Source: Prevotellaceae bacterium
GTDB lineage: Bacteria; Bacteroidota; Bacteroidia; Bacteroidales; Bacteroidaceae
DNA: 8,895 nt
Direction of reading: 5' to 3'
Assembly (NCBI GenBank): GCA_905371275.1
Contig: CAJPLH010000073.1
Location: 1-8,895, forward strand
Made by a program: the position numbers and the translations under genes. Below are positions 1 through 7,153 of this stretch, in pieces. The notes beneath the pieces were generated by a model that saw only the letters and a program-made list of their open reading frames with translations, was not told where the DNA came from and did no database searches. Every line of letters starts with the position of its first letter. Position 1 is the stretch's first letter.

Positions 1-2
1 AA

Positions 3-353
3 GAAGAAAAAGCACGAACAGCTGAGTTGGAAGTTTATTTCACCCTTCCTCAATCAGGGAAAAAGATGAGAGAAGTTGTGAAAATTGTGCAGGATGCACC
101 GAACCTCACAAGTATTTCCAGAACAACAACAGAGCAACTAACTCCTACTTGTCGTTGGGAAGGAGATTTGCTCCACATTGATGCTCCCGCAACCTCTGTT
201 GTTGAAATCATCACCCTCAATGGACAGGTGGTGCAACGAGAAGTTATGCAACAATCTTCCTGCACCTTCCGTCTTTCACACCGCTCATCGCTTCTCCTTG
301 TGCGCATTGTCCACAATGGACAAGTGTTCAGAGCGAAAGTAGTGCACAACTAG
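3..353 (+). CDS. C-terminal end of a secreted/surface protein with a T9SS type A-like sorting domain (5' partial)
   Basis: This reading frame is open from the left edge and ends at TAG (351-353), so only the last 116 residues are visible and the real start lies upstream; the TTG at 27 is unlikely to be the start. The last 65 or so residues have the pattern of a Por/type IX secretion C-terminal sorting domain: a beta-strand-rich Ig-like fold with WEGDLLHID, then VEIITLNGQVVQREV, then a strand with LVRIVHNGQVFRAKVV almost at the end. Such domains direct export across the outer membrane in Bacteroidetes and are then removed. The preceding stretch (RTAELEVYFTLP, then GKKMREVVKIVQ) resembles the last strands of a BACON or other Ig-like module, which is a weaker inference. 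The catalytic or binding part of the protein is outside the window, so its function cannot be stated. A hairpin about 70 bases downstream probably ends the transcript. Confidence 0.75.
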   Translation, partial: EEKARTAELEVYFTLPQSGKKMREVVKIVQDAPNLTSISRTTTEQLTPTCRWEGDLLHIDAPATSVVEIITLNGQVVQREVMQQSSCTFRLSHRSSLLLVRIVHNGQVFRAKVVHN

Positions 354-422
354 CACACTTCCTTCACCCCCAATCGGTCCGTACCATAACGGTCTAATGA
401 CCAATGTGGGTTTAAAGGGAAA

Positions 423-461
423 AAGGAGATGTTGTAAAACTTGATTTTACAGCATCTCCTT
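423..461. terminator. Strong hairpin, likely bidirectional terminator
   Basis: A 17-bp stem (423-439 paired with 445-461, including one G-T wobble) closes a 5-base loop. It lies between the stop of the left-hand + strand gene and the stop of the convergent galactosidase gene. On the minus strand it is followed by a good T-rich run (CTTTTTCCCTTTAAA, read from the end of the stem). On the plus strand it is followed only by TACTTTT. It can therefore end the + strand gene and serve as a back-up terminator for the galactosidase. Confidence 0.75.
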
Positions 462-539
462 ACTTTTGAGTTCACTCGCAAACAAGGAATACAATCCCCC
501 CCAAATACACCCAATAAGACATCGCATTATCTGAAAAAG

Positions 540-584
540 AGAAGCATCAACTCCTCACACAGCGTGAAAGAAGTTGATGCTTCT
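540..584 (-). terminator. Terminator of the galactosidase gene
   Basis: A perfect 13-bp stem (540-552 paired with 572-584) with a 19-base loop begins about 25 bases downstream of the galactosidase stop codon. Read on the minus strand it is followed by CTTTTTCAG, a short T run typical of an intrinsic terminator. On the plus strand it is followed by TATTTATATATA, which is weaker. Together with the hairpin at 423-461 it fills most of the convergent intergenic space. Confidence 0.75.
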
Positions 585-609
585 TATTTATATATAAACC
601 GACCTGGGA

Positions 610-3600
610 TTATTCAGCCAAGAGACGGAATTCTGCCGCAGCAGCGTAGTCTTGTCCGTTCAAACTATTGAGAGCTTTGAAACGAATGTAGCGCGCTTTC
701 ACGGGTTGCGCAAACATCACACGTTGGTCGGCTCTACTATTGGGGAAACTACCCTTTGCCACGGGTTCTCCCCAGTTGTTGCCGTCTTCGCTGACATAGA
801 CTTCATAGTCTTTGATGAGACCATTGTCACCTTTCTGACGAGGCACATAAACAAAACCCTTCATCGTCTTCACAGCAGAAGCATCGAAGTCCACCCAGTG
901 GGGGAATTGCGCCACGGTCACGGAATACATCGTGTGCCAGAAGGTGTCGGTGTCTTGGTCGACCATCAAATCGGCATCATAACTTCCAGTTTCTTGACTA
1001 GAAACAAAAGCGACACTGAGGGGTACATCCTCTATCTTTGCGAAAGTTTGTTCCACAGAGAGTTTTGCATTATCCTTAAACCAAGCCTTGATGGTACCGC
1101 CATCGCGCAGATTGAAGGGCGCTTTATACACTTGCGCCTTTCCACCATTGATGGTGTAAAGCACAGTGCGGTTAGTTTCTGGAGCATTGATGCTTACTTC
1201 TCCAACTGTGCTGCGAGTCACACTGAGAGGTTGTTGTCCCGCAGGTGTCACCTTAACTGCTGCATTGAGATTGTCGTTCGTTACAGGACGCATAACGAAT
1301 CCGAAACGATAAGCGCGACCATCTACGCAGTCGTGAGAGAGAGGTCCACCTTGTCCGCAGCTATTTCCTCCAAGTCCAGCTACTTTTGTATCAAGATGGA
1401 CGTAGGTAGCATCGGGAGTTGGCAACTGATAGGGGTGAGCAGCTCCCATGAGTTGGAGATGACTCCAAGGCAGAGCCGAAGCACTCATTGTACCATTCGC
1501 CACGAAAGCTAGACCTTGTCCGGCTTCGTTGGTGAGTGCACACCAGCGCACATCCTCGCGGTTACCCATCGATTGAGGTTTGGGGAGCATAATGTCTTGT
1601 TCGCCCACAACACCTTGGTGACGTTCAATGAACTGTCCTGTCTTGCGGTCGGCATAGTTGTTGACAGGTCCGCGACCATAATAAGTGAAGTTGCGGTAAT
1701 CCTTAGGCATTTCAAAGGCATAACCCAAACGAGGCAATTTCACCTTTGGCATATTTGAAGAGATAGCACTCTCTAGTTCCACGCTACCATCAGCATAGAT
1801 GGTATAGATTTGGTGCGTGGTAAACTTGAAGTCATTAGGTCCGAAAGGCTTAGACTTGTCATCTACAATCTTATACACCTCGTCTTTCTCACGGTCGCGG
1901 TTAGAATAATTGTCTACCCCTCCATAAGGTGCTTGACTTTCCACGGTGAAGATGAGTTGGAGATTGCCTTCTTTGGTCACATTTTGTGCAAAGGAGAGTG
2001 TCTTGTGGTGCAAATTGTGAAGACCGAGCTTAGGCCACTTTGCGTCCATCCAGTTGTCGTTGTCCGTGCGCGCACGGAAGGCATCCAAACGAGGACCATG
2101 TCCTGGTTCGATCACAGTTGCTCCATTGTAAGTAGCAGCATATAGACCACCAGTGTTCTTGTCGAAGGTGAGTTCGTAGCCTTGTCCTTTCACGCGGAGC
2201 AAATTGCCTTCCACCACAGGAGCAGCCACACGACCCTTCGCCACACTAGCCATAGCAGGTTGTGCTGCAGCAGGTTTCACAGCGATTTGTTCTTCCATCT
2301 GCACATAACCCTTCTCAGCCCAAGGCTTCTTTTCAGCTTGGAGGAATTGCACTTTGAGGAAGTATTCCTTAGCAGGCTCGAATGCGTAGCCCTTGAAGTC
2401 AAGTTGATAAGTCTGACGTTCGCGAGCACCGAGTGTGAGTCGTGTAGAAGAGAGAGGTTGGTTGGAGAGCGCCTCAACTGGTTGTCCATCTGCATAGAGC
2501 GACCAGCGGATGTCGTAGCCAGAGAGGTCAGTGAAATAGTTCTTGTTGAAGATTTCAATGAGTCCCTTTTCGGCATTCACGCCACGGACATCCACATTTT
2601 GATATACCTTTTTGACTTCAAAATACTGTCCTTTGGGGGTGAGGTCAGGACGCATCACGCCATTCATGCAGAACATACCGTCGTTGGGTTTATCGCCAAA
2701 GTCACCACCATACGCCCAATAGCGAGTGCCATTGGGAGTGTAGTTATACATTGCTTGGTCTACCCAGTCCCAGATAGCACCACCCATAAAGTAGTTGGTA
2801 CTCTCCATCGCTTTCCAGTAGTCCACCAAGTTGCCGACAGCATTACCCATGGAGTGAGCATACTCCGACACGTGGAACGGATATTTGATGCCCTTGTCTG
2901 TGCCTTGCACGGCATAGTTCATCCAGCCGATAGAAGGATATTGGTTAGAACCCATATCCACGATGTCGTTGTTGCGCTCATATTGCACAGGGCGACTCGT
3001 ATCGAAAGCCTTGATAGCCTTGTAAGCATCGACAAAGTTATCTCCAGGACCAGCTTCGTTTCCTAAACTCCAAATGCACACTGAAGGATGATTCACTGTG
3101 GCGTGCACCATTTCGAGATTGCGCGCTACGTGGTGATCGCGAAATTCGGGAACGTGGCTCAAAGACTCCTTGCCATAGTAGTATTCGTGACTCTCGATGT
3201 TGCATTCATCTTCGAGATAGATACCATATTTGTCAGCAAGATAATACCAATAGGGGTCGTTGCTATAGTGGCTGTTGCGCACGTGGTTGATGTTACCGCG
3301 CTTCATCAACATCACTTCCTTCTCCATTTGCTCACGCGTGATTGCGTGTCCGCGTTCGGGGTTTGTTTCGTGGCGGTTCACACCCTTCATCTTGATGGGT
3401 TTGCCATTGAGATAATAGTAACGTCCAGCCTTGCCAAATTCGTCGTCTTGCGCAGCGGTCTGTTTGATTTCAATCTTACGGAAACCAACGATGGTAGAGA
3501 AGGTCTCGAATACCTTGTCTTTGGCATCCACCAGTTCGCCCACCAACACATAACGCCAAGGGGCTTCTGCACTCCATTTCTTCACAAGTGCACCAGCTTG

Positions 3601-4668
3601 CAATTTCACACTTGCAGTGACTTCGTTTCCTTTGCGCACTTCCACAGGGGCTGTTTCTGCACTCACACCTGCTACGGGAGTAGTGCCCTCGCCATAGAGT
3701 TCTTTTTCGAAAAGGCGATAGCGCACACGCAAACCTTTGAGGTTTTTCGTGGAGAGATTGTTCAGAGAAGCTTTGATGTCGAGCGAAGCATTCACCAACG
3801 AAGCATCAAAATCGGGGATTGCCACCACATCGCGCACTTGTACTTTGGGTTTCGCCACCAAACCTACGTTGCGGAAGATACCAGGCAGGCGGAACATATC
3901 TTGGCTCTCCAAGAAAGAACCATCATTGTTGCGATATACCTCTACGGCAAGCACGTTTTCACCTTTCACCAAATAGGGAGAGATGTCAAACGAAGCCAAG
4001 TTGCGAGAGTTCTTAGAGAAACCCACATATTTTCCGTTGATGTAAAGATAGAAGAAAGAGTCTACCCCATCGAAGTTGAGATATACCTCACGACCCTCCC
4101 AATTTTGAGGAAGAGTGAAGGTGCGACGATACGAACCCACTTCGTTGCGGTTCTTATAAGTGAGCCAATCTTTGTTGGGTTCACGCATCACACCCTTTTT
4201 CCAGTCGCCCACAGCCACCTCGTGTTGGAAAATCACACGCTGGTTACTATAAATAGGCATACCATACTTCTGTGTGCCGTCTTTCTGAATGCCCACGATG
4301 TTCCAGTTCATCGGCACTTGCACCTTGTCCCAACCGCTGATGTTGTAGTTGGGTTTATAAAATTCTAGCGGACGCTCTTCGGGATTTCCCACCCAGTGGA
4401 AACTCCATTCGCCGTTCAAACTCTGATAAAATGAAGAGGCTTCGGGCAGCACCTTAAGGGCTTCTTGCTCATTGGCAAAAGAGAAAAACCAAGCGTGAGG
4501 GCGCTCTTTGTTGAGTGCCACCTGAGTTGGATTTTGCCATTCAGTGCCGAGCGGAGCTTTCACCTTAAGGTTGTAGGCGAATCCTGGCATGTGGTCACTG
4601 GAAGCAGGTGCCGTTTGCGCTGATGCGCCAAGGCTGAAAAGCAAACTGCAAGCTAAGAATAAAGACAT
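610..4668 (-). CDS. lacZ: Exported GH2 beta-galactosidase (LacZ type) with chitobiase-C-like and F5/8 type C modules
   Basis: This 1352-residue protein of the LacZ branch of glycoside hydrolase family 2 should hydrolyse terminal beta-galactosides. A signal peptide (about residues 1-18, cleavage after GASA) sends it out of the cytoplasm. Domains in order: GH2 sugar-binding (about 60-270), Ig-like (275-390), TIM barrel (400-690, with GVNRHE and DECNIES), DUF4981-like (690-800), beta-galactosidase small-chain domain (818-1125), chitobiase-C-like (1140-1195) and F5/8 type C/CBM32-like (1205-1350). The acid/base is Glu538 in WSLGNEAGPG and the nucleophile is Glu602 in SEYAHSMGN, matching Glu461 and Glu537 of E. 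coli LacZ. It is roughly 300 residues longer than E. coli LacZ because of the two C-terminal modules. ATG at 4668 is the only standard start after the in-frame upstream TAG; unusually, the signal peptide has no Lys or Arg before its hydrophobic core. No SusC/SusD pair is seen nearby. Family and reaction type are secure, but the natural substrate (lactose, host glycan or plant galactan) is open, and the lacZ symbol marks the family only. Confidence 0.93.
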   Translation of the reverse strand: MSLFLACSLLFSLGASAQTAPASSDHMPGFAYNLKVKAPLGTEWQNPTQVALNKERPHAWFFSFANEQEALKVLPEASSFYQSLNGEWSFHWVGNPEERPLEFYKPNYNISGWDKVQVPMNWNIVGIQKDGTQKYGMPIYSNQRVIFQHEVAVGDWKKGVMREPNKDWLTYKNRNEVGSYRRTFTLPQNWEGREVYLNFDGVDSFFYLYINGKYVGFSKNSRNLASFDISPYLVKGENVLAVEVYRNNDGSFLESQDMFRLPGIFRNVGLVAKPKVQVRDVVAIPDFDASLVNASLDIKASLNNLSTKNLKGLRVRYRLFEKELYGEGTTPVAGVSAETAPVEVRKGNEVTASVKLQAGALVKKWSAEAPWRYVLVGELVDAKDKVFETFSTIVGFRKIEIKQTAAQDDEFGKAGRYYYLNGKPIKMKGVNRHETNPERGHAITREQMEKEVMLMKRGNINHVRNSHYSNDPYWYYLADKYGIYLEDECNIESHEYYYGKESLSHVPEFRDHHVARNLEMVHATVNHPSVCIWSLGNEAGPGDNFVDAYKAIKAFDTSRPVQYERNNDIVDMGSNQYPSIGWMNYAVQGTDKGIKYPFHVSEYAHSMGNAVGNLVDYWKAMESTNYFMGGAIWDWVDQAMYNYTPNGTRYWAYGGDFGDKPNDGMFCMNGVMRPDLTPKGQYFEVKKVYQNVDVRGVNAEKGLIEIFNKNYFTDLSGYDIRWSLYADGQPVEALSNQPLSSTRLTLGARERQTYQLDFKGYAFEPAKEYFLKVQFLQAEKKPWAEKGYVQMEEQIAVKPAAAQPAMASVAKGRVAAPVVEGNLLRVKGQGYELTFDKNTGGLYAATYNGATVIEPGHGPRLDAFRARTDNDNWMDAKWPKLGLHNLHHKTLSFAQNVTKEGNLQLIFTVESQAPYGGVDNYSNRDREKDEVYKIVDDKSKPFGPNDFKFTTHQIYTIYADGSVELESAISSNMPKVKLPRLGYAFEMPKDYRNFTYYGRGPVNNYADRKTGQFIERHQGVVGEQDIMLPKPQSMGNREDVRWCALTNEAGQGLAFVANGTMSASALPWSHLQLMGAAHPYQLPTPDATYVHLDTKVAGLGGNSCGQGGPLSHDCVDGRAYRFGFVMRPVTNDNLNAAVKVTPAGQQPLSVTRSTVGEVSINAPETNRTVLYTINGGKAQVYKAPFNLRDGGTIKAWFKDNAKLSVEQTFAKIEDVPLSVAFVSSQETGSYDADLMVDQDTDTFWHTMYSVTVAQFPHWVDFDASAVKTMKGFVYVPRQKGDNGLIKDYEVYVSEDGNNWGEPVAKGSFPNSRADQRVMFAQPVKARYIRFKALNSLNGQDYAAAAEFRLLAE

Positions 4669-4773
4669 ACTTGAGGATGTTGAAGTGTGATGAGTAGAGA
4701 GGTAGCATTTGAGTGTCTGTTCTAAAATAGATTTCCATAGACGGCACTCAAAGCCAAATCGTGTTCTTTGCTA

Positions 4774-4781
4774 CAAAGTTA
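4774..4781 (-). promoter_or_regulatory. Predicted -7 promoter box for the galactosidase gene
   Basis: The minus strand reads TAACTTTG here, an exact match to the Bacteroidetes primary sigma factor -7 consensus TAnnTTTG. It would place the transcription start near 4766-4769, giving a leader of about 100 bases before the ATG at 4668. No clear TTG is seen about 20 bases upstream where the -33 element is expected, so the site is supported by the -7 box and its position only. It suggests the galactosidase is transcribed separately from the upstream PepSY gene. Confidence 0.5.
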
Positions 4782-4823
4782 CGGAATAAAAAACGAATTT
4801 GCGCTATTTTCCCCTCTATATTT

Positions 4824-6593
4824 TCACCTTGACTTTGCAAAACGATGGAATTTCCGCCAAACGATGTAGCCAGAGATGAGCACGGTGAGCAAAAAGGTGC
4901 CAGAGAGGAAGATGAAAAGTTGGATGATGATGTTGGGAAGAAACGTATAAATGCGACCTGTGTGCGTTTCCAGAGCTACTCTCCACAGCGACAAACGCCC
5001 ATCTTGCACTTGTTCGGGCATTTCGCTGAAATCCGCTCGTTCATAGCACACGGACTCTTGTTCGTCGTCGATCACTGCCGCTTTTTGGGCACCACCGAGC
5101 GCATACTCAGCTCCGCGGTTATAGTCAAAAACCACAGGACGTGCCGACAAATCTTTGGAATAACCCGAAACGGAATAAGTGAAATCGGGAATTCCTTGAT
5201 GCTTCGGTGCCACATACCGCTGTCCGGTGTAGAGATTCCAACTCTCGCCAGTGCGTGCATCCCAACGATAGAGTCCACTGAAAGAACCGGCTATCCAATG
5301 GTCTGCATCTTCTTGTTGCAACACATTGGTGCCCATAAAGCCTACGGGAGGTTCGTGAAAGAGTTTTGTGGGAGCGGTGTGGAGGTCGGGTGTGGTGAAA
5401 AAACCGAAGGGTGTCTGCAACAACCAGCGATTGTGCCATTGGTCATAGCGTATCATACGCAGATTGTCCCACCACGGATTGGGATTGTCCTCGTGTGTGA
5501 GCGGCAAAGGTCGATGTTTCAGCGTGGCAAGGGCCACCAAGAGCGGCGGACGCAAACACATACCCGTGAGGGTGAGCAACAACAAGAAACCGAGCAAATA
5601 AACGCCTAGCTTGTTGTGCAAACTCAAAGATGATTTAAACAAGCGTCTCAACAGAGTTGGCGATTTCGCCTCGCATTGTTGTGCTTCACACTCTGTCGCT
5701 CCTCCCTTTCTTTCCACAGCACCAGTTGCGCACTTCCCACTCGCCAGCAAGGTTTTATCCGTTGTGGAAGCCAACATTTTCTGTTGTGTTTCACGTCTGC
5801 GTTGTCGTCTGAGCAGTTTTGGGAAAAAGGCTAAAATCAACCCAGTGACGCACAACAAGATGAGTACAAACCCCAGGAAGTCAACAAAATACTGCGCCCA
5901 AACGCCAAACAATTCTCCACTGTGCAACATCCATAGGGTGCGAAAGGTGAAGCGTCCCAACTCACTGTTGGTGGGTGCTTTGAGATGTATGCGCTCAAAA
6001 TGTTGATAAGGAGCAGTGGCTTGAAACAGTTCCGAGCGTGTTTGCAACACCAACGTGTCGCCTTTGGTGGCGGCATCGGTCATACGGTCGGAAGGACGAA
6101 AACGCTCCGTCAGCCGTTGCCAAGTTTGAGTGCTCGAATCCCATTGATAAGCATCAAAAGTGGTCACAGCAAAGACTTGTCCACTGCGCGTGCGCACCAC
6201 GTTAGCCACCAAATGATTGTCAGCGCCTGGGCTTATGCCCCGACCGAAACGAGAAAAATGCGTTTTCTTTGCATCCGTGAGCCATAGTCCATTTTCTCCA
6301 TACAAAACAATGGAGTCGGCCGACAAGCGCAACGTACCTTTCACTGCCCCCAAATTCCAATGGTGCATCCGATAACTAGGAGGGAGCATTGCGCGCGGCA
6401 CATCAACTTCGCTCAAATCCTTGCGATGATTGAGCACTATGCCTGAGAGTGCAAAAACAATGAGAAAGAACGTCAAGAACAGTCCTCCCCATTTGTGCAC
6501 CCCTCGCCAACGGCGGTTGCGGCGTCCATTCTTCTCCTTCCGTGTCGGAGTGTCAGCAGCAGATTTAGTAAACAATCGGTGAAATAATGACAT
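4824..6593 (-). CDS. PepSY-associated TM helix membrane protein (four helices, two large periplasmic loops)
   Basis: This is a 589-residue inner-membrane protein of the PepSY-associated TM helix group. I chose the ATG at 6593 over the TTG at 6668 because the family's basic N-terminus begins there (MSLFHRLF, then a Lys/Arg-rich stretch). Predicted helices lie at about 35-55, 234-258, 329-348 and 553-579. The positive-inside rule puts both ends and the 259-328 loop in the cytoplasm, and the loops 56-233 and 350-552 in the periplasm. The pattern is duplicated: HKWGG before helix 1 and LHSGELFG before helix 2, then HNKLGV before helix 3 and THTGRIY before helix 4. The histidines His33, His224, His326 and His544 are thus repeated near membrane faces. 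Some family members are linked to ferric-siderophore reduction or metal uptake; that role here is inference only. The periplasmic loops contain WD-type strand motifs suggesting beta-rich folds. The cytoplasmic loop is basic at its start and has three Cys (288, 302, 307). No TonB receptor or other iron gene is visible next to it. Confidence 0.82.
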   Translation of the reverse strand: MSLFHRLFTKSAADTPTRKEKNGRRNRRWRGVHKWGGLFLTFFLIVFALSGIVLNHRKDLSEVDVPRAMLPPSYRMHHWNLGAVKGTLRLSADSIVLYGENGLWLTDAKKTHFSRFGRGISPGADNHLVANVVRTRSGQVFAVTTFDAYQWDSSTQTWQRLTERFRPSDRMTDAATKGDTLVLQTRSELFQATAPYQHFERIHLKAPTNSELGRFTFRTLWMLHSGELFGVWAQYFVDFLGFVLILLCVTGLILAFFPKLLRRQRRRETQQKMLASTTDKTLLASGKCATGAVERKGGATECEAQQCEAKSPTLLRRLFKSSLSLHNKLGVYLLGFLLLLTLTGMCLRPPLLVALATLKHRPLPLTHEDNPNPWWDNLRMIRYDQWHNRWLLQTPFGFFTTPDLHTAPTKLFHEPPVGFMGTNVLQQEDADHWIAGSFSGLYRWDARTGESWNLYTGQRYVAPKHQGIPDFTYSVSGYSKDLSARPVVFDYNRGAEYALGGAQKAAVIDDEQESVCYERADFSEMPEQVQDGRLSLWRVALETHTGRIYTFLPNIIIQLFIFLSGTFLLTVLISGYIVWRKFHRFAKSR

Positions 6594-6707
6594 AAAGTTT
6601 AGTTCGTAGTAGGTGTTGTTGCAAAATGGGTTGACTCTCCCACTTGATGCATCGTTGCGAGCACTCAAACGCGCCCTTCATCAAGCGAAGTCCCCAGCAT
6701 TACCCAG

Positions 6708-6715
6708 CAAAATTA
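6708..6715 (-). promoter_or_regulatory. Predicted -7 promoter box for the PepSY gene
   Basis: The minus strand reads TAATTTTG, an exact match to TAnnTTTG. Transcription would start near 6700-6703, giving a leader of about 105 bases before the ATG at 6593. No convincing -33 TTG sits at the usual distance. The leader includes a weak 7-bp inverted repeat (6643-6649 with 6679-6685) that I would not call a riboswitch. Confidence 0.4.
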
Positions 6716-7027
6716 CCAAATAATTGCGGATTGTTCGAGGGCTTCTTCCTTTTTTTTGCACTTCGATTTTGAAAGTACATCCTAAGGTGAAACGCGTGCC
6801 ATATCTCGCACAGGCTTTTGCCGTGAAAATGGAATTGAACCCAATCGGTGCACTTCGGCTTTATCGCTTGTGCCATCATTGCGCCCCCATTGATATATGG
6901 GTAGATATTGCCCCAAAGAGGGAAAAAATCGAGAAAAAGTGCATTTTTCAATCCTCGAACCATAAAAATGATATACAGACTTTGCAATAATATCATTTAC
7001 ACAACGCAAAAAATGATTGGGGATTAT
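6716..7027. other. Intergenic stretch without a supported gene
   Basis: This stretch lies between the divergent PepSY and restriction genes. Short frames are open on both strands (6724-6990 on +, 6700-6996 on -), but neither shows a domain or signal sequence, and they overlap each other almost completely, so I do not call a gene. Visible structure includes a run of eight or more T at about 6750-6758 and a 7-bp inverted repeat with a 15-base loop (6968-6974 with 6990-6996, ATGATAT/ATATCAT). Two overlapping open frames on opposite strands would fit a conserved intergenic repeat or a decayed gene, but nothing here proves either. Confidence 0.4.
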
Positions 7028-7109
7028 GAGAAAAAGGAAGAGGGAAAGAAAAGAGAGGGAAAGAAAAGAGAGAGAAAAGAAGATAGAACAAGAACAAAAG
7101 AGGAGAAAA
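7028..7109 (+). repeat. Homopurine tract with 15-bp tandem repeat and mirror repeat
   Basis: Over these 82 bases only three pyrimidines occur on the + strand (7084, 7089, 7095), and 7028-7083 is 56 purines without a break. Inside it a 15-bp unit, AGAGGGAAAGAAAAG, occurs twice in tandem (7039-7053 and 7054-7068), followed by a degenerate third copy. A perfect 21-base mirror repeat spans 7061-7081. Such homopurine mirror sequences can form intramolecular triplex DNA, and tandem repeats can change copy number by slippage. The tract ends five bases before the predicted promoter box of the restriction-modification genes. Any effect on their expression is inference. Confidence 0.8.
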
Positions 7110-7114
7110 TATCG

Positions 7115-7122
7115 TATCTTTG
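7115..7122 (+). promoter_or_regulatory. Predicted -7 promoter box for the restriction-modification genes
   Basis: TATCTTTG matches the Bacteroidetes -7 consensus TAnnTTTG exactly. It sits 31 bases upstream of the endonuclease ATG at 7154, implying a leader of roughly 25 bases. The place where a -33 TTG is expected is occupied by the purine-rich tract and has no TTG. That may mean a weak or activator-dependent promoter. Confidence 0.5.
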
Positions 7123-7153
7123 CGAAACAGAAATTCTATAAACTCCTTCGACA

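Noticed and set aside
441..671. Small + strand frame starting with TTG inside the terminator hairpin
   Set aside because: Its start lies in the stem-loop and its end overlaps the galactosidase 3' end. There is no start context or domain.
652..4368. Several long + strand open frames opposite the galactosidase (for example 652-1512, 2182-3066, 3088-4368)
   Set aside because: They lie wholly antisense to a clear GH2 enzyme with intact catalytic motifs, and their products show no recognisable domain. They are shadows of the coding bias on the other strand.
4845..6287. + strand frames opposite the PepSY gene (4845-5609, 5611-6006, 5985-6287)
   Set aside because: They are antisense to a well-supported membrane protein, with no domain and no promoter box or plausible start context.
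6593..6668. Longer PepSY protein starting at TTG 6668 (25 extra residues)
   Set aside because: The extra residues are polar and unlike the family, whereas ATG 6593 gives the expected basic N-terminus before the first helix.
6643..6685. 7-bp inverted repeat in the PepSY leader as a possible riboswitch or operator
   Set aside because: The stem is short with a 29-base gap and no conserved core of a known riboswitch class, so it could easily occur by chance.
7028..7109. CRISPR array or coding repeat
   Set aside because: The 15-bp repeats are directly adjacent, with no spacers and only low-complexity purine content, and no cas genes are nearby.
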